A stretch of DNA of 56,943 nucleotides from Frankiaceae bacterium (GTDB lineage: Bacteria > Actinomycetota > Actinomycetes > Mycobacteriales > SCTD01): positions 72,076 through 129,018 of the forward strand of contig JAENVS010000017.1 in NCBI GenBank assembly GCA_016650445.1, read 5' to 3'. A program made the translations under genes and the position numbers. The notes under the pieces were generated by a model. That model was not told the DNA's origin, ran no database searches, and saw only the letters and a program-made list of their open reading frames with translations. This document shows, piece after piece, positions 1-7,170 of the stretch. Every line of letters begins with the position of its first letter. Positions within the stretch are counted from its first letter, which is position 1.

Positions 1-1
1 G

Positions 2-46
2 CTGCGTGCGCCCTACTGGGAGGGCCGCGAGCGGTCCGTCAACTAG
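2..46 (+). CDS. C-terminal end of an unidentified protein (partial)
   Basis: An open frame enters from the left edge and reads LRAPYWEGRERSVN before a TAG stop. Its composition looks like a genuine protein tail, and the stop overlaps the stop of the converging minus-strand gene by 2 nt, a common arrangement for real convergent genes. Too little is present to assign a family. Confidence 0.4.
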   Translation: MRAPYWEGRERSVN

Positions 47-507
47 CGCAGCGCGACGAGTGCCGAGGCGTACTGCGCGGGCGGCGCCTGGTTCGCCAGG
101 GCGGACGCGACGGTCTGGGTTGCCACGACGAAGTAGCTGCCGGCACCGCCGGGCGAGGCGATGGAGGCGTTGCCGCTGCCGTTGGCACCGACGGTCAGGG
201 TGGCGACCTTGGTGCCGCAGCCGGAGCCCGTCGACAGGCTGACGTCGTAGATGCCGGGCTGGGCGTTGCGGAGCGCGAGCTCGACGACGATCTTGCGGGG
301 GGAACCGGGCTTGCCGGGGGCGTTGAGGACGGCGAAGCCGTTGGCGCCCTGGCTGCCGCTGCCCGACGCCGCAGAGCAGGCGACGTAGGGGATGCCCGAC
401 GCGGCGACGCCGCTCTTCTGGGCGCCGTTGCCGGGCTTGGCTGACGCGAGGCCGACACCGCTCAGGGCGAGGCCGAGGACCGTGGTGGCAATGACTGTGC
501 GCTTCAT
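43..507 (-). CDS. secreted protein of unknown function (154 aa)
   Basis: The protein begins MKRTVIATTVLGLALSGVG and has a Sec signal peptide of about 23 residues ending near ASA. The mature part is rich in Gly, Ala and Ser and has two cysteines (in VACSAASG and GSGCGTK) that could form a disulfide once exported. The ATG at 507 follows a GGAGG ribosome site. The start of the next secreted gene, VKRTIIAAAVLAL, is similar, so the two may share an origin at the signal-peptide level. No family is recognised. Confidence 0.75.
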   Translation of the reverse strand: MKRTVIATTVLGLALSGVGLASAKPGNGAQKSGVAASGIPYVACSAASGSGSQGANGFAVLNAPGKPGSPRKIVVELALRNAQPGIYDVSLSTGSGCGTKVATLTVGANGSGNASIASPGGAGSYFVVATQTVASALANQAPPAQYASALVALR

Positions 508-627
508 CTCGTACCTCCGTGCTGGGGGCGGACGTCTCGAGTGGCTGCTGGAAGGGATTCGACTTCCGGACCGGAAGTCCTGCTGGATGGCCTAACGAGG
601 CTGGGCCGGACGGAGTGACGCGGAACG

Positions 628-663
628 CAGAACGGCCCGGAGCCGAAGCCCCGGGCCGTTCTG
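628..663 (-). terminator. intrinsic terminator of the small secreted gene at 678-956
   Basis: A perfect 12-bp stem (629-640 with 651-662, AGAACGGCCCGG) and a 10-nt loop lie 15 nt beyond the minus-strand stop codon at 678. A near-copy of this hairpin and its flanks occurs at 1070-1110. Confidence 0.7.
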
Positions 664-677
664 ACGTTCAGGCTTGC

Positions 678-956
678 TCAGCCCTTCTTGCCGTGGCCGT
701 GCTCCGAGTTGCCCGGCGAGCCGTCGCCCGCGAGGACCGTCGCGCAGAACTCGGCGAACGTCTCGTCGCCCTCGTTGGCCGCCTCCCAGGCGGTTGCCAT
801 CTCCTCGAACGGCTTCGGCTGGCTGTCGCCGTGGGCGGTGTAGGCCTTGCAGAGCCCGTAGTCGTTGTTGCCGTTCGGGTACGGGTCGGCGAACGAGACG
901 CCGGCGCCGGCGGCACCGAGGGCGAGGACAGCAGCGGCGATGATGGTGCGCTTCAC
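678..956 (-). CDS. small secreted protein of unknown function (92 aa)
   Basis: The GTG at 956 is chosen because AAGGAG lies 5-10 nt upstream and the next residues, VKRTIIAAAVLALGAAG, form a signal peptide cleaved near SFA-DP. The longer open frame to 1040 begins with a non-membrane, Arg/Pro-rich stretch and is unlikely to be used. The mature protein is about 67 aa, acidic, with two cysteines (GLCKAY, EFCATV) and a His/Lys tail (EHGHGKKG). No known family recognised. Confidence 0.7.
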   Translation of the reverse strand: MKRTIIAAAVLALGAAGAGVSFADPYPNGNNDYGLCKAYTAHGDSQPKPFEEMATAWEAANEGDETFAEFCATVLAGDGSPGNSEHGHGKKG

Positions 957-1076
957 GAAGGGCTCCTTCGGTCGATGCTCGGGCGCTGGGGGCCCGGCTT
1001 GCCACCCAGATTCGACTCGTGTCCGTGACTTCCTCGTCACGCTGAGTAGTTCTTTTGTGGTCAGGGAAACGCAGAA

Positions 1077-1102
1077 CGGCCCGGAGCCAAAGCCCCGGGC
1101 CG
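1077..1102. terminator. second copy of the CGGCCCGG hairpin, with no gene feeding it
   Basis: CGGCCCGG (1077-1084) pairs with CCGGGCCG (1095-1102). The surrounding 40 nt closely match the terminator at 628-663, but no gene ends here on either strand. A perfect 14-bp palindrome, CGCTCACGTGAGCG, follows at 1101-1114. The 957-1372 interval upstream of purF otherwise holds only the 54-bp palindrome, an 18-bp tandem repeat and the purF promoter. Confidence 0.5.
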
Positions 1103-1155
1103 CTCACGTGAGCGTCAGGTCACCGTGCGTGGGTGGCGTCGTCACGGCGTACCTG

Positions 1156-1209
1156 ATCTCGGGGTAGCCGGGGTGGCGCGCCGGTGTGTCGTACCGGTTG
1201 CTCCGAGAT
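1156..1209. repeat. 54-bp palindromic element, copy A
   Basis: The arms are ATCTCGG (1156-1162) and CCGAGAT (1203-1209), with the near-palindromic centre CGCCGGTG. Length and centre match four copies in the toxin/defence island (45226, 46666, 47749, 48442). This copy is the most diverged and lies about 160 bp upstream of purF. Confidence 0.7.
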
Positions 1210-1253
1210 GGGCAGGGCGGCGCTCGCGCCAGCCCGCCGCGCGCCACGCTGCG

Positions 1254-1320
1254 CGCCAGCCCGCCACCGACCGCCAGCCCGCCACCGACCGCCAGCCCGC
1301 CACCGACCGCCAGCCCGCCG
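1254..1320. repeat. 18-bp tandem repeat, 3.7 copies
   Basis: The unit CGCCAGCCCGCCACCGAC is repeated at 1254, 1272 and 1290, with a partial copy from 1308. The array ends 2 nt before the purF -10 hexamer, so it occupies the -35 and upstream promoter region. There are no spacers, so it is not a CRISPR. Confidence 0.9.
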
Positions 1321-1321
1321 G

Positions 1322-1327
1322 TAGACT
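1322..1327 (+). promoter_or_regulatory. purF-purM promoter, -10 hexamer
   Basis: TAGACT fits the actinobacterial -10 consensus and lies 45 nt before the purF GTG. No TTGACA-like -35 is visible because that position falls inside the 18-bp repeat. Confidence 0.5.
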
Positions 1328-1372
1328 CAACCCAGTCGGCTTCCCACGCCCACTTCCCGAGGAGCTCCCCGC

Positions 1373-2953
1373 GTGCCGCACGCACAGGGCCAGCCCGAAG
1401 ACCTCGAACGTCCCATCGGCGAGGAGTGCGGCGTCTTCGGCGTCTGGGCCCCCGGCGAGGACGTCTCGAAGCTCACCTACTACGGCCTCTACGCCCTCCA
1501 GCACCGCGGCCAGGAGGCCGCCGGCATGGCGGTCAGCGACGGCAGCGCGATCGTCGTCTACAAGGAGCTCGGCCTCGTCGCGCAGGTCTTCGACGAGTCG
1601 ACCCTGGGCTCGCTCAGAGGCCACCTCGCGATCGGCCACTGCCGCTACAGCACGACGGGCAGCTGCACCTGGGAGAACGCCCAGCCCTCGTTCCGCACTC
1701 TGCCGACCGGCGGCAGCATCGCCCTCGGCCACAACGGCAACCTGACCAACACCAGCGAGCTGGCCCGCCGCGTCCGTGACCTCAAGTCCGACGGCATGGG
1801 GGCCACGACCGACTCCGACCTCATCACCACGATGATGGCGTCGCTCAACGACGTCCCGCTCGACGTTGCCGCCCTCGAGGTTCTTCCGCAGCTCAAGGGC
1901 GCCTTCTCCCTCGTCTTCATGGACGAGCACACCTTGTACGCCGCGCGGGACCCCCACGGCGTACGGCCGCTGGTTCTGGGGCGACTCGAACGCGGCTGGG
2001 TCGTCGCGAGCGAGTCCGCCGCTCTCGACATCGTCGGCGCGAGCTTCGTCCGTGAGGTCGAGCCGGGGGAGCTGCTCGCGATCGACGAGCACGGCGTGCG
2101 CTCCCAGCACTACGCCGAGAGCACCCCCAAGGGCTGCCTGTTCGAGTACGTCTACCTCGCGCGCCCCGACACGACCATCGCCGGGCGCAGCGTGATGACG
2201 ACCCGTCTCCATGTCGGTCGCACGCTCGCGTTCGAGGCGCCGGCGGATGCCGACCTCGTCATCCCCGTGCCGGAGTCCGGCACTCCGGCGGCCATCGGCT
2301 ACGCCGAGCAGAGCGGAATCCCTTACGGGCAAGGGCTTGTGAAGAACGCGTACGTCGGCCGCACCTTCATCCAGCCGTCGCAGACGATCCGTCAGCTCGG
2401 CATCCGGCTGAAGCTCAACCCGCTGCGCGAGGTCATCAAGGGCAAGCGACTGGTCGTCGTCGACGACACGATCGTGCGCGGCAACACCCAGCGCGCCCTG
2501 GTGCGGATGCTGCGCGAAGCCGGCGCCACCGAGGTGCACGTGCGGATCTCCGCTCCGCCGGTGATGTGGCCGTGCTTCTACGGCATCGACTTCGGCACGC
2601 ACGCCGAGCTGATCGCGAGCGGCATGACCGTCGAGGACATCCGCGTGTCCATCGGCGCCGACTCTCTCGGCTACGTCAGCCTCGAGGGGCTGACCGCGGC
2701 GACCAACCAGGTGGCCAACAACCTGTGCCGGGCCTGCTTCACCGGTGAGTACCCGATCGAGATCCCGCAGCCCGACCTCATCGGCAAGCACGTCCTCGAG
2801 GGGATCGCCCGCAACGCCAGTGCGGAGCACATCGTCGAGCACGCGCACGCTCCCGACGGGACGAAGATCGTGCACAACGGCGGTGACGGCGTCGACGGCA
2901 TGGACTCCCTGCTCGTCGCCGGCGGCGCCGAAGACGCGCTGGGTCGCCCGTGA
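1373..2953 (+). CDS. purF: amidophosphoribosyltransferase
   Basis: PurF catalyses the committed step of purine synthesis, making 5-phosphoribosylamine from PRPP and glutamine. The short propeptide ends before Cys19 (EECGVFGVW), the expected N-terminal nucleophile of the glutaminase domain. The C-terminal half has the PRPP loop VVVDDTIVRGNTQ near residue 360 and a NLCRACFTG cysteine motif typical of Fe-S-containing PurF. The length (526 aa) is normal. The GTG at 1373 follows GAGGAG. It overlaps purM by 4 nt (GTGA), indicating translational coupling. Confidence 0.97.
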   Translation: MPHAQGQPEDLERPIGEECGVFGVWAPGEDVSKLTYYGLYALQHRGQEAAGMAVSDGSAIVVYKELGLVAQVFDESTLGSLRGHLAIGHCRYSTTGSCTWENAQPSFRTLPTGGSIALGHNGNLTNTSELARRVRDLKSDGMGATTDSDLITTMMASLNDVPLDVAALEVLPQLKGAFSLVFMDEHTLYAARDPHGVRPLVLGRLERGWVVASESAALDIVGASFVREVEPGELLAIDEHGVRSQHYAESTPKGCLFEYVYLARPDTTIAGRSVMTTRLHVGRTLAFEAPADADLVIPVPESGTPAAIGYAEQSGIPYGQGLVKNAYVGRTFIQPSQTIRQLGIRLKLNPLREVIKGKRLVVVDDTIVRGNTQRALVRMLREAGATEVHVRISAPPVMWPCFYGIDFGTHAELIASGMTVEDIRVSIGADSLGYVSLEGLTAATNQVANNLCRACFTGEYPIEIPQPDLIGKHVLEGIARNASAEHIVEHAHAPDGTKIVHNGGDGVDGMDSLLVAGGAEDALGRP

Positions 2954-4038
2954 CGACGGGGCGCTTCACCCACACGTACGACGCCGAGGGGGTCTCGCGC
3001 TCGTCGTACTCCGCTGCCGGAGTCGACATCGACGCCGGTGACCGCGCCGTCGAGCTGATGAAGAGCAAGGTCGCGCGCGCCGGGCGCCCCGAGGTCGTCG
3101 GCGGGCTCGGTGGGTTCGCCGGCCTGTTCCGACTCGACGTCGCGAAGTACACGCAGCCGCTGCTCGCCAGCAGCACCGACGGTGTGGGCACCAAGCTCGC
3201 CATCGCCCAGGCCATGGACAAGCACGACACGGTCGGCATCGACCTGGTCGGCATGGTCGTCGACGACCTCGTCGTGTGCGGCGCGGAGCCGCTGTTCATG
3301 CAGGACTACATCGCGTGCGGACAGGTCGTTCCCGAGCGCATCGCCGAGATCGTCGGCGGCATCGCCGAGGGCTGCGCCCAGGCCGGCTGCGCCCTCGTCG
3401 GGGGTGAGACGGCGGAGCACCCGGGGTTGATGAGCCCGGAGCACTACGACATCGCGGGCACCGGCGTCGGGGTCGTCGAGGCCGACGAGGTGCTCGGTCC
3501 CGACCGCGTCCGCGAAGGCGACGTCGTCCTCGCGATGGCGTCGAGCGGCCTGCACAGCAACGGCTTCTCGCTCGTGCGGCATGTCCTTCTGCAGGCCGCC
3601 CGGCTGCGTCTCGATGCGCATGTTGACGAGCTCGACCGGCCGCTCGGCGAGGAGCTGCTCACGCCGACGCGGATCTATGCCAAGGACTGCCTGTCCCTCA
3701 TCGACGAGACCGGCGTACACGCGTTTGCGCACATCACCGGCGGCGGGCTGGCGGCCAACCTCGCCCGGGTGATGCCGGCGCACCTCTCGGCGACGATCGA
3801 CCGCGGCACCTGGACGCCGGGACCGGTCTTCTCGCTGGTGGCCGGCCGGGGCAGGGTCGAGCCGGCCGAGATGGAGCGGACGTTCAACATGGGCGTGGGC
3901 ATGGTCGCCCTGGTGCCGCCGGAGGACGTCGACCGGGCCCTGGCGCTCCTGCTGGCGCGGCACGTCCCGGCGTGGGTGGCCGGCGAGGTCACCGCCGGCT
4001 CAGGCGACGTCGCCCTGACCGGCTCGCACCCCGCATAG
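2950..4038 (+). CDS. purM: phosphoribosylformylglycinamidine cyclo-ligase (AIR synthetase)
   Basis: PurM closes the imidazole ring to make AIR, step 5 of purine synthesis, using ATP. The 362-aa protein shows the family landmarks SYSAAGVDIDAGD near the N-terminus, LLASSTDGVGTKLAIA, DYIACGQV, GGETAEHPG and MASSGLHSNGFSLVR, and a C-terminal NMGVGMVALV segment. Its start overlaps the purF stop, so the two form one operon. The convergent DUF3073 gene begins 8 nt after the stop. Confidence 0.97.
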   Translation: MTTGRFTHTYDAEGVSRSSYSAAGVDIDAGDRAVELMKSKVARAGRPEVVGGLGGFAGLFRLDVAKYTQPLLASSTDGVGTKLAIAQAMDKHDTVGIDLVGMVVDDLVVCGAEPLFMQDYIACGQVVPERIAEIVGGIAEGCAQAGCALVGGETAEHPGLMSPEHYDIAGTGVGVVEADEVLGPDRVREGDVVLAMASSGLHSNGFSLVRHVLLQAARLRLDAHVDELDRPLGEELLTPTRIYAKDCLSLIDETGVHAFAHITGGGLAANLARVMPAHLSATIDRGTWTPGPVFSLVAGRGRVEPAEMERTFNMGVGMVALVPPEDVDRALALLLARHVPAWVAGEVTAGSGDVALTGSHPA

Positions 4039-4045
4039 TTAGCCG

Positions 4046-4258
4046 CTACTTCGCGGCGAGGTCGTCCTCGTCCTCGTCGTCCTCGTCGGACGCGTAGGGG
4101 TCGGCGAACTCGTCGTCCTCCGCCGGCTTCGCGGCGGGGGCTGCCGGGGCGCGCCCCGCCAGCTCGGCCTTCAGGCGCTCGAGATCGGTCCCACCGCTGT
4201 TGTACTTGAGGTCGCGGGCGACCTTCGTCTGCTTGGCCTTTGCACGGCCGCGCCCCAT
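4046..4258 (-). CDS. DUF3073 family protein (70 aa)
   Basis: The N-terminus MGRGRAKAKQTKVARDLKY is the hallmark of this small actinobacterial family. It is followed by an acidic tail with many Asp/Glu ending DDLAAK. The split into a basic head and acidic tail suggests nucleic-acid or ribosome contact, but the function is not established. Its position next to purM is conserved in Streptomyces (from memory). The start at 4258 gives the exact family N-terminus; longer upstream frames are spurious. Confidence 0.9.
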   Translation of the reverse strand: MGRGRAKAKQTKVARDLKYNSGGTDLERLKAELAGRAPAAPAAKPAEDDEFADPYASDEDDEDEDDLAAK

Positions 4259-4550
4259 GGCTCGACCCCTTCGATCCGACGGGGAACGACCCCCGAGCGC
4301 GGTTGTGACGACAGCGGGCCGCCCATGCTGCACTCGGGCGCTCCCAGGGACACAACGGTACAGGGCTTGTGGTGTTCCGACATCACGGGTCCCCGCCCCC
4401 TGACGGCAGGGACATTTCCGCCCCAACCCGGGCGTATCGGGGCGACCGGCCAGATCCCGCGTCACCTCTAGGAGGAAGTGTCGTTCTCGGAGGCAGGAAT
4501 GCCCCGGGCGACGACGAATCCCCGGAACACCCGCACTTCGAGGAGCACCC

Positions 4551-4988
4551 GTGAACCGCACGCTCGCCTGCACACTGCTGGCCGCCACCGTCACCGTTGC
4601 CCTGGGCACGTCCGCCAACGCCGCCCCGCCGAAGGGGTTCACCAAGACCGTGACGTTCACCGACGGCACCCCCGACCCGACCGGCAACGCCGCGTCCGGC
4701 AACGAGAACCACTGCTCGGGTGAGCTCCCGCAGGAGGCGCCCATCAGCGTCAAGGTCCCCGGTCCCGGCACCGTCGAGGTGAGCATCAAGGGCTTCCAGG
4801 GCGACTGGGCGCTGCAGGTGCAGGACGCCACTGGCGAGGTCATGGCCGGCGACGACGTCAACCCGCCGGACGCGTTCGAGTCGACCAGCGTCCGCCTGAA
4901 GAAGGCCGCAACGATCAAGATCCTGCCTTGCAACATGGCCGGTACGCCGCAGGCCGAGGTCACCTACACGTACAAGTACAAGAAGTAA
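4551..4988 (+). CDS. secreted beta-rich protein, tandem paralogue 1 (145 aa)
   Basis: The GTG at 4551 follows CGAGGAG. The signal peptide ends near ANA-APP. The mature domain (about 120 aa) has two cysteines (NHCSGE, LPCNMAG) in the same positions as in the next two genes, plus shared motifs: GxxDPT near the start, GxGTVEVSIKGFQGDW in the middle, and LKKAATIKILPCN before a C-terminal TYTYKYK strand. The pattern resembles a small beta-sandwich such as the pre-peptidase C-terminal fold. That is an inference from pattern only. Confidence 0.8.
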   Translation: MNRTLACTLLAATVTVALGTSANAAPPKGFTKTVTFTDGTPDPTGNAASGNENHCSGELPQEAPISVKVPGPGTVEVSIKGFQGDWALQVQDATGEVMAGDDVNPPDAFESTSVRLKKAATIKILPCNMAGTPQAEVTYTYKYKK

Positions 4989-5018
4989 CCGAGACCCCCT
5001 CCGAGACTGAGGTTCGAC

Positions 5019-5459
5019 ATGCGCACACGTACTGCCCTGGGCGTCTCGCTCGCCGTCGTGACGGTGGCGGGCGCCATGAGCCCCGCCGTTGCCGGTCCGA
5101 AGCCTGCACCGATCAAGAAGAGCTACACGGCCACCGCGTCCAACCCCAGCCCGACGAACATCGCCGACGGCGTCTGCTTCGGCCGCGTCCCCGGCTCGAA
5201 CCACGACACGACCTTCAAGGCGCCGTTCGCCGGCCGCCTGACCGTGAAGATGAACGGCTTCCAGGGCGACTGGGACATGGCGCTGGTCCAGGACGGCACC
5301 AACTCCGCTGAGAGCGCCCAGGCCACCGAAGAGGACATCTCCCGTCCCGAGGAGGTCGCCGGCTTCAAGCTCAAGAAGGGCGTCGAGGTCATCATCCGCG
5401 CCTGCAACTTCTCTGGCGGTCCCACCGCCAGCGTCACCTACACCTTCACCGCCCTCTAG
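5019..5459 (+). CDS. secreted beta-rich protein, tandem paralogue 2 (146 aa)
   Basis: It has a signal peptide MRTRTALGVSLAVVTVAGA ending at AVA-GPK. It shares GFQGDWDMALVQDG, FKLKKGVEVIIRACNFSG and a final TYTF strand with its neighbours, and keeps the two cysteines (GVCFGR, ACNFSG). It lies 30 nt after paralogue 1 and 27 nt before paralogue 3, so the three are probably co-transcribed. Confidence 0.8.
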   Translation: MRTRTALGVSLAVVTVAGAMSPAVAGPKPAPIKKSYTATASNPSPTNIADGVCFGRVPGSNHDTTFKAPFAGRLTVKMNGFQGDWDMALVQDGTNSAESAQATEEDISRPEEVAGFKLKKGVEVIIRACNFSGGPTASVTYTFTAL

Positions 5460-5486
5460 ACCACTCCCAGCAGCGAGGAACACGAC

Positions 5487-5924
5487 ATGCGCACACGCAC
5501 TGCTCTCACGACCGGTCTGGTCGCGGTTCTCGCCGTTGGCTCGTTCGCCCCGGCGATGGCCGGCAAGGCCAAGCCGAAGCCCATCAAGATCGCCTACACC
5601 GCGACCGGGAACCCTGACCCGACGTCGACCAACCCGACGACCAACGAGATCTGCGCACCGACCCTGCCCACGGCGATCCACCACTACTCGTTCAAGGTGC
5701 CGGCCGCGGGGACTCTCGAGGTCGCCCTCAACAACACGCTCGACTGGTCGGTCGCCGTGCGCGCCGCCGACGGCGAGTCCCTCGCCAGCTCCGACGGCGG
5801 TGCGCCGCAGGACAAGGAGTCGACGTCCGTGCGCTTCAAGAAGGGCCAGACCATCAGCATCGACACCTGCAACTTCGCCGGTGAGCCGAGCATCAACGTG
5901 ACGGGCCTGTTCACCTTCAAGTAA
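5487..5924 (+). CDS. secreted beta-rich protein, tandem paralogue 3 (145 aa)
   Basis: The signal peptide MRTRTALTTGLVAVLAVGS is nearly identical in its first residues to paralogue 2. The mature part has ATGNPDPTST, a first cysteine in NEICAPT, AAGTLEVALNNTLDWSVAV, RFKKGQTISIDTCNFAG and a final LFTFK strand. The AGCGAGGA ribosome site is clear. The set ends at the terminator at 5941-5974. Confidence 0.8.
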   Translation: MRTRTALTTGLVAVLAVGSFAPAMAGKAKPKPIKIAYTATGNPDPTSTNPTTNEICAPTLPTAIHHYSFKVPAAGTLEVALNNTLDWSVAVRAADGESLASSDGGAPQDKESTSVRFKKGQTISIDTCNFAGEPSINVTGLFTFK

Positions 5925-5940
5925 CTCCCTCGCGCAGCAC

Positions 5941-5974
5941 GAAGGCCGGCTCCCCTCGCGGGACGCCGGCCTTC
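5941..5974. terminator. bidirectional terminator between paralogue 3 and vdh
   Basis: A perfect 10-bp stem GAAGGCCGGC (5941-5950) pairs with 5965-5974 across a 14-nt loop, with T-rich sequence on the plus side. It sits between two convergent genes, whose stops are at 5924 and 5993, and can serve both. Confidence 0.75.
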
Positions 5975-5992
5975 GTCGTTCGGTACGACGGG

Positions 5993-7081
5993 TTACGGGC
6001 GTCCCGGCAGCAGCACGGTGCGCAGCCGGCCGACGTCGGCCATCCGGCGCTCCGCGACGCGGTCGGCGGCGACGGCCGGCGGGACGCCTTCGGTCTCCGC
6101 GGTGCGAAAGATCGTCAGCGTGGTGTCGTAGATCTTCGCGGCCTTGGCCTTGGCCCGCTCGAAGCGGAAGCCCTCGATCTCGTCGGCCACCTGCACCAGG
6201 CCGCCCGCGTTGGCGACGTAGTCGGGGGTGTAGAGCACGCCGCGGTCGGCGAGCACCTTCTCCAGACCGGGGTGGGCGAGCTGGTTGTTGGCGGCGCCGC
6301 AGACGATCTTCGCCTTCAACCGAGGCGCAAGGTCGTCGGTGACCGAGGCGCCGAGCGCGCAGGGCGCATAGACGTCGCAGTCCATCGACTGCAGGGCGTC
6401 GACCCCGACGACCTCGACGTCGGGGAAGGCGTTGGACACGCGCTCGAGCGCCGCTGCGTCGACGTCGCTCACGGCGACGGACGCGCCGTCCTCGATGAGG
6501 TGCTCGACGAGGTGGTGGCCGACCTTGCCCACGCCCTCCACCGCCACCTTCTTGCCATGCAGCGTCGGTGCGCCCCAGGTGTGCTCCGCGGCGGCGCGCA
6601 TCGCCTGGAAGACGCCGTACGCCGTCAGCACCGCGCTGTCACCGGCGCCGCCGTGCTCGGGCGAGCGGCCCGTCACGAAGCGGGACTCCTTGGCGATGAC
6701 GTCCATGTCCTGGACGTAGGTGCCGACGTCGCACGCGGTGTAGTAGCGACCGCCGAGCGACTCCACCATCCGCCCGTAGGCGCGCAGCAGGGCCTCGGTC
6801 TTGTCCGTCGACGGGTCGCCGATGATGACGGCCTTGCCGCCGCCGAGGTCGACGCCGGCGCAGGCTGCCTTGTAGGCCATCGCCTTGGACAGCTTGAGCA
6901 CGTCGGAGACCGCAGCGGCCTCGTCGGCGTACGGATAGAAGCGGGTGCCGCCGAGCGCGGGACCGAGCGCCGTCGAGTAGATCGCGATGATGGCCTTGAG
7001 GCCGCTGGCGCGGTCCTGGCAGAAGATGACCTGCTCGTGGCCGGCGTCCTTGAGGTGGTCGGTGCGGTCGAAGACAGCCAT
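5993..7081 (-). CDS. vdh: valine/leucine (branched-chain amino acid) dehydrogenase
   Basis: The protein is an NAD-dependent oxidative deaminase of branched-chain amino acids. The N-terminal domain has [15 protein letters not shown] and [20 protein letters not shown], including the substrate-binding and catalytic lysines. The Rossmann part has [15 protein letters not shown], then ACDVGT and CGAANNQL. The length of 362 aa is normal. Its position between DUF3073 and bldC matches valine dehydrogenase in Streptomyces, where it supplies acyl-CoA precursors; that link is inferred from context. Substrate preference among Val, Leu and Ile cannot be read from sequence. Confidence 0.9.
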   Translation of the reverse strand: MAVFDRTDHLKDAGHEQVIFCQDRASGLKAIIAIYSTALGPALGGTRFYPYADEAAAVSDVLKLSKAMAYKAACAGVDLGGGKAVIIGDPSTDKTEALLRAYGRMVESLGGRYYTACDVGTYVQDMDVIAKESRFVTGRSPEHGGAGDSAVLTAYGVFQAMRAAAEHTWGAPTLHGKKVAVEGVGKVGHHLVEHLIEDGASVAVSDVDAAALERVSNAFPDVEVVGVDALQSMDCDVYAPCALGASVTDDLAPRLKAKIVCGAANNQLAHPGLEKVLADRGVLYTPDYVANAGGLVQVADEIEGFRFERAKAKAAKIYDTTLTIFRTAETEGVPPAVAADRVAERRMADVGRLRTVLLPGRP

Positions 7082-7088
7082 GGAGCCG

Positions 7089-7094
7089 AGCCTA
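7089..7094 (-). promoter_or_regulatory. vdh promoter, -10 hexamer
   Basis: On the minus strand TAGGCT ends 7 nt before the vdh ATG (7081). This spacing implies a leaderless transcript. Confidence 0.5.
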
Positions 7095-7120
7095 ACGGTG
7101 ACGCTGCGTGGGCAGGTGCC

Positions 7121-7138
7121 CTTCGGCGAACGCCGAAG
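7121..7138. promoter_or_regulatory. inverted repeat in the vdh / surface-protein intergenic region
   Basis: CTTCGGC (7121-7127) and GCCGAAG (7132-7138) form a perfect 7-bp dyad with a 4-nt centre, about 30 nt upstream of the ATG at 7171. It may be an operator or an mRNA hairpin in the leader of the surface-protein gene. Confidence 0.35.
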
Positions 7139-7170
7139 AGGGCGGGTACGCCGATCCTTGGGAGGCCGTC

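Noticed and set aside
1254..1320. Possible CRISPR array
   Set aside because: The 18-bp units are contiguous with no spacers, and no cas gene is near; no CRISPR was seen anywhere in the window.
1142..2875. 577-codon open frame antisense to purF
   Set aside because: It mirrors the purF coding frame in high-GC DNA, has low-complexity composition and no start signals; purF is certain.
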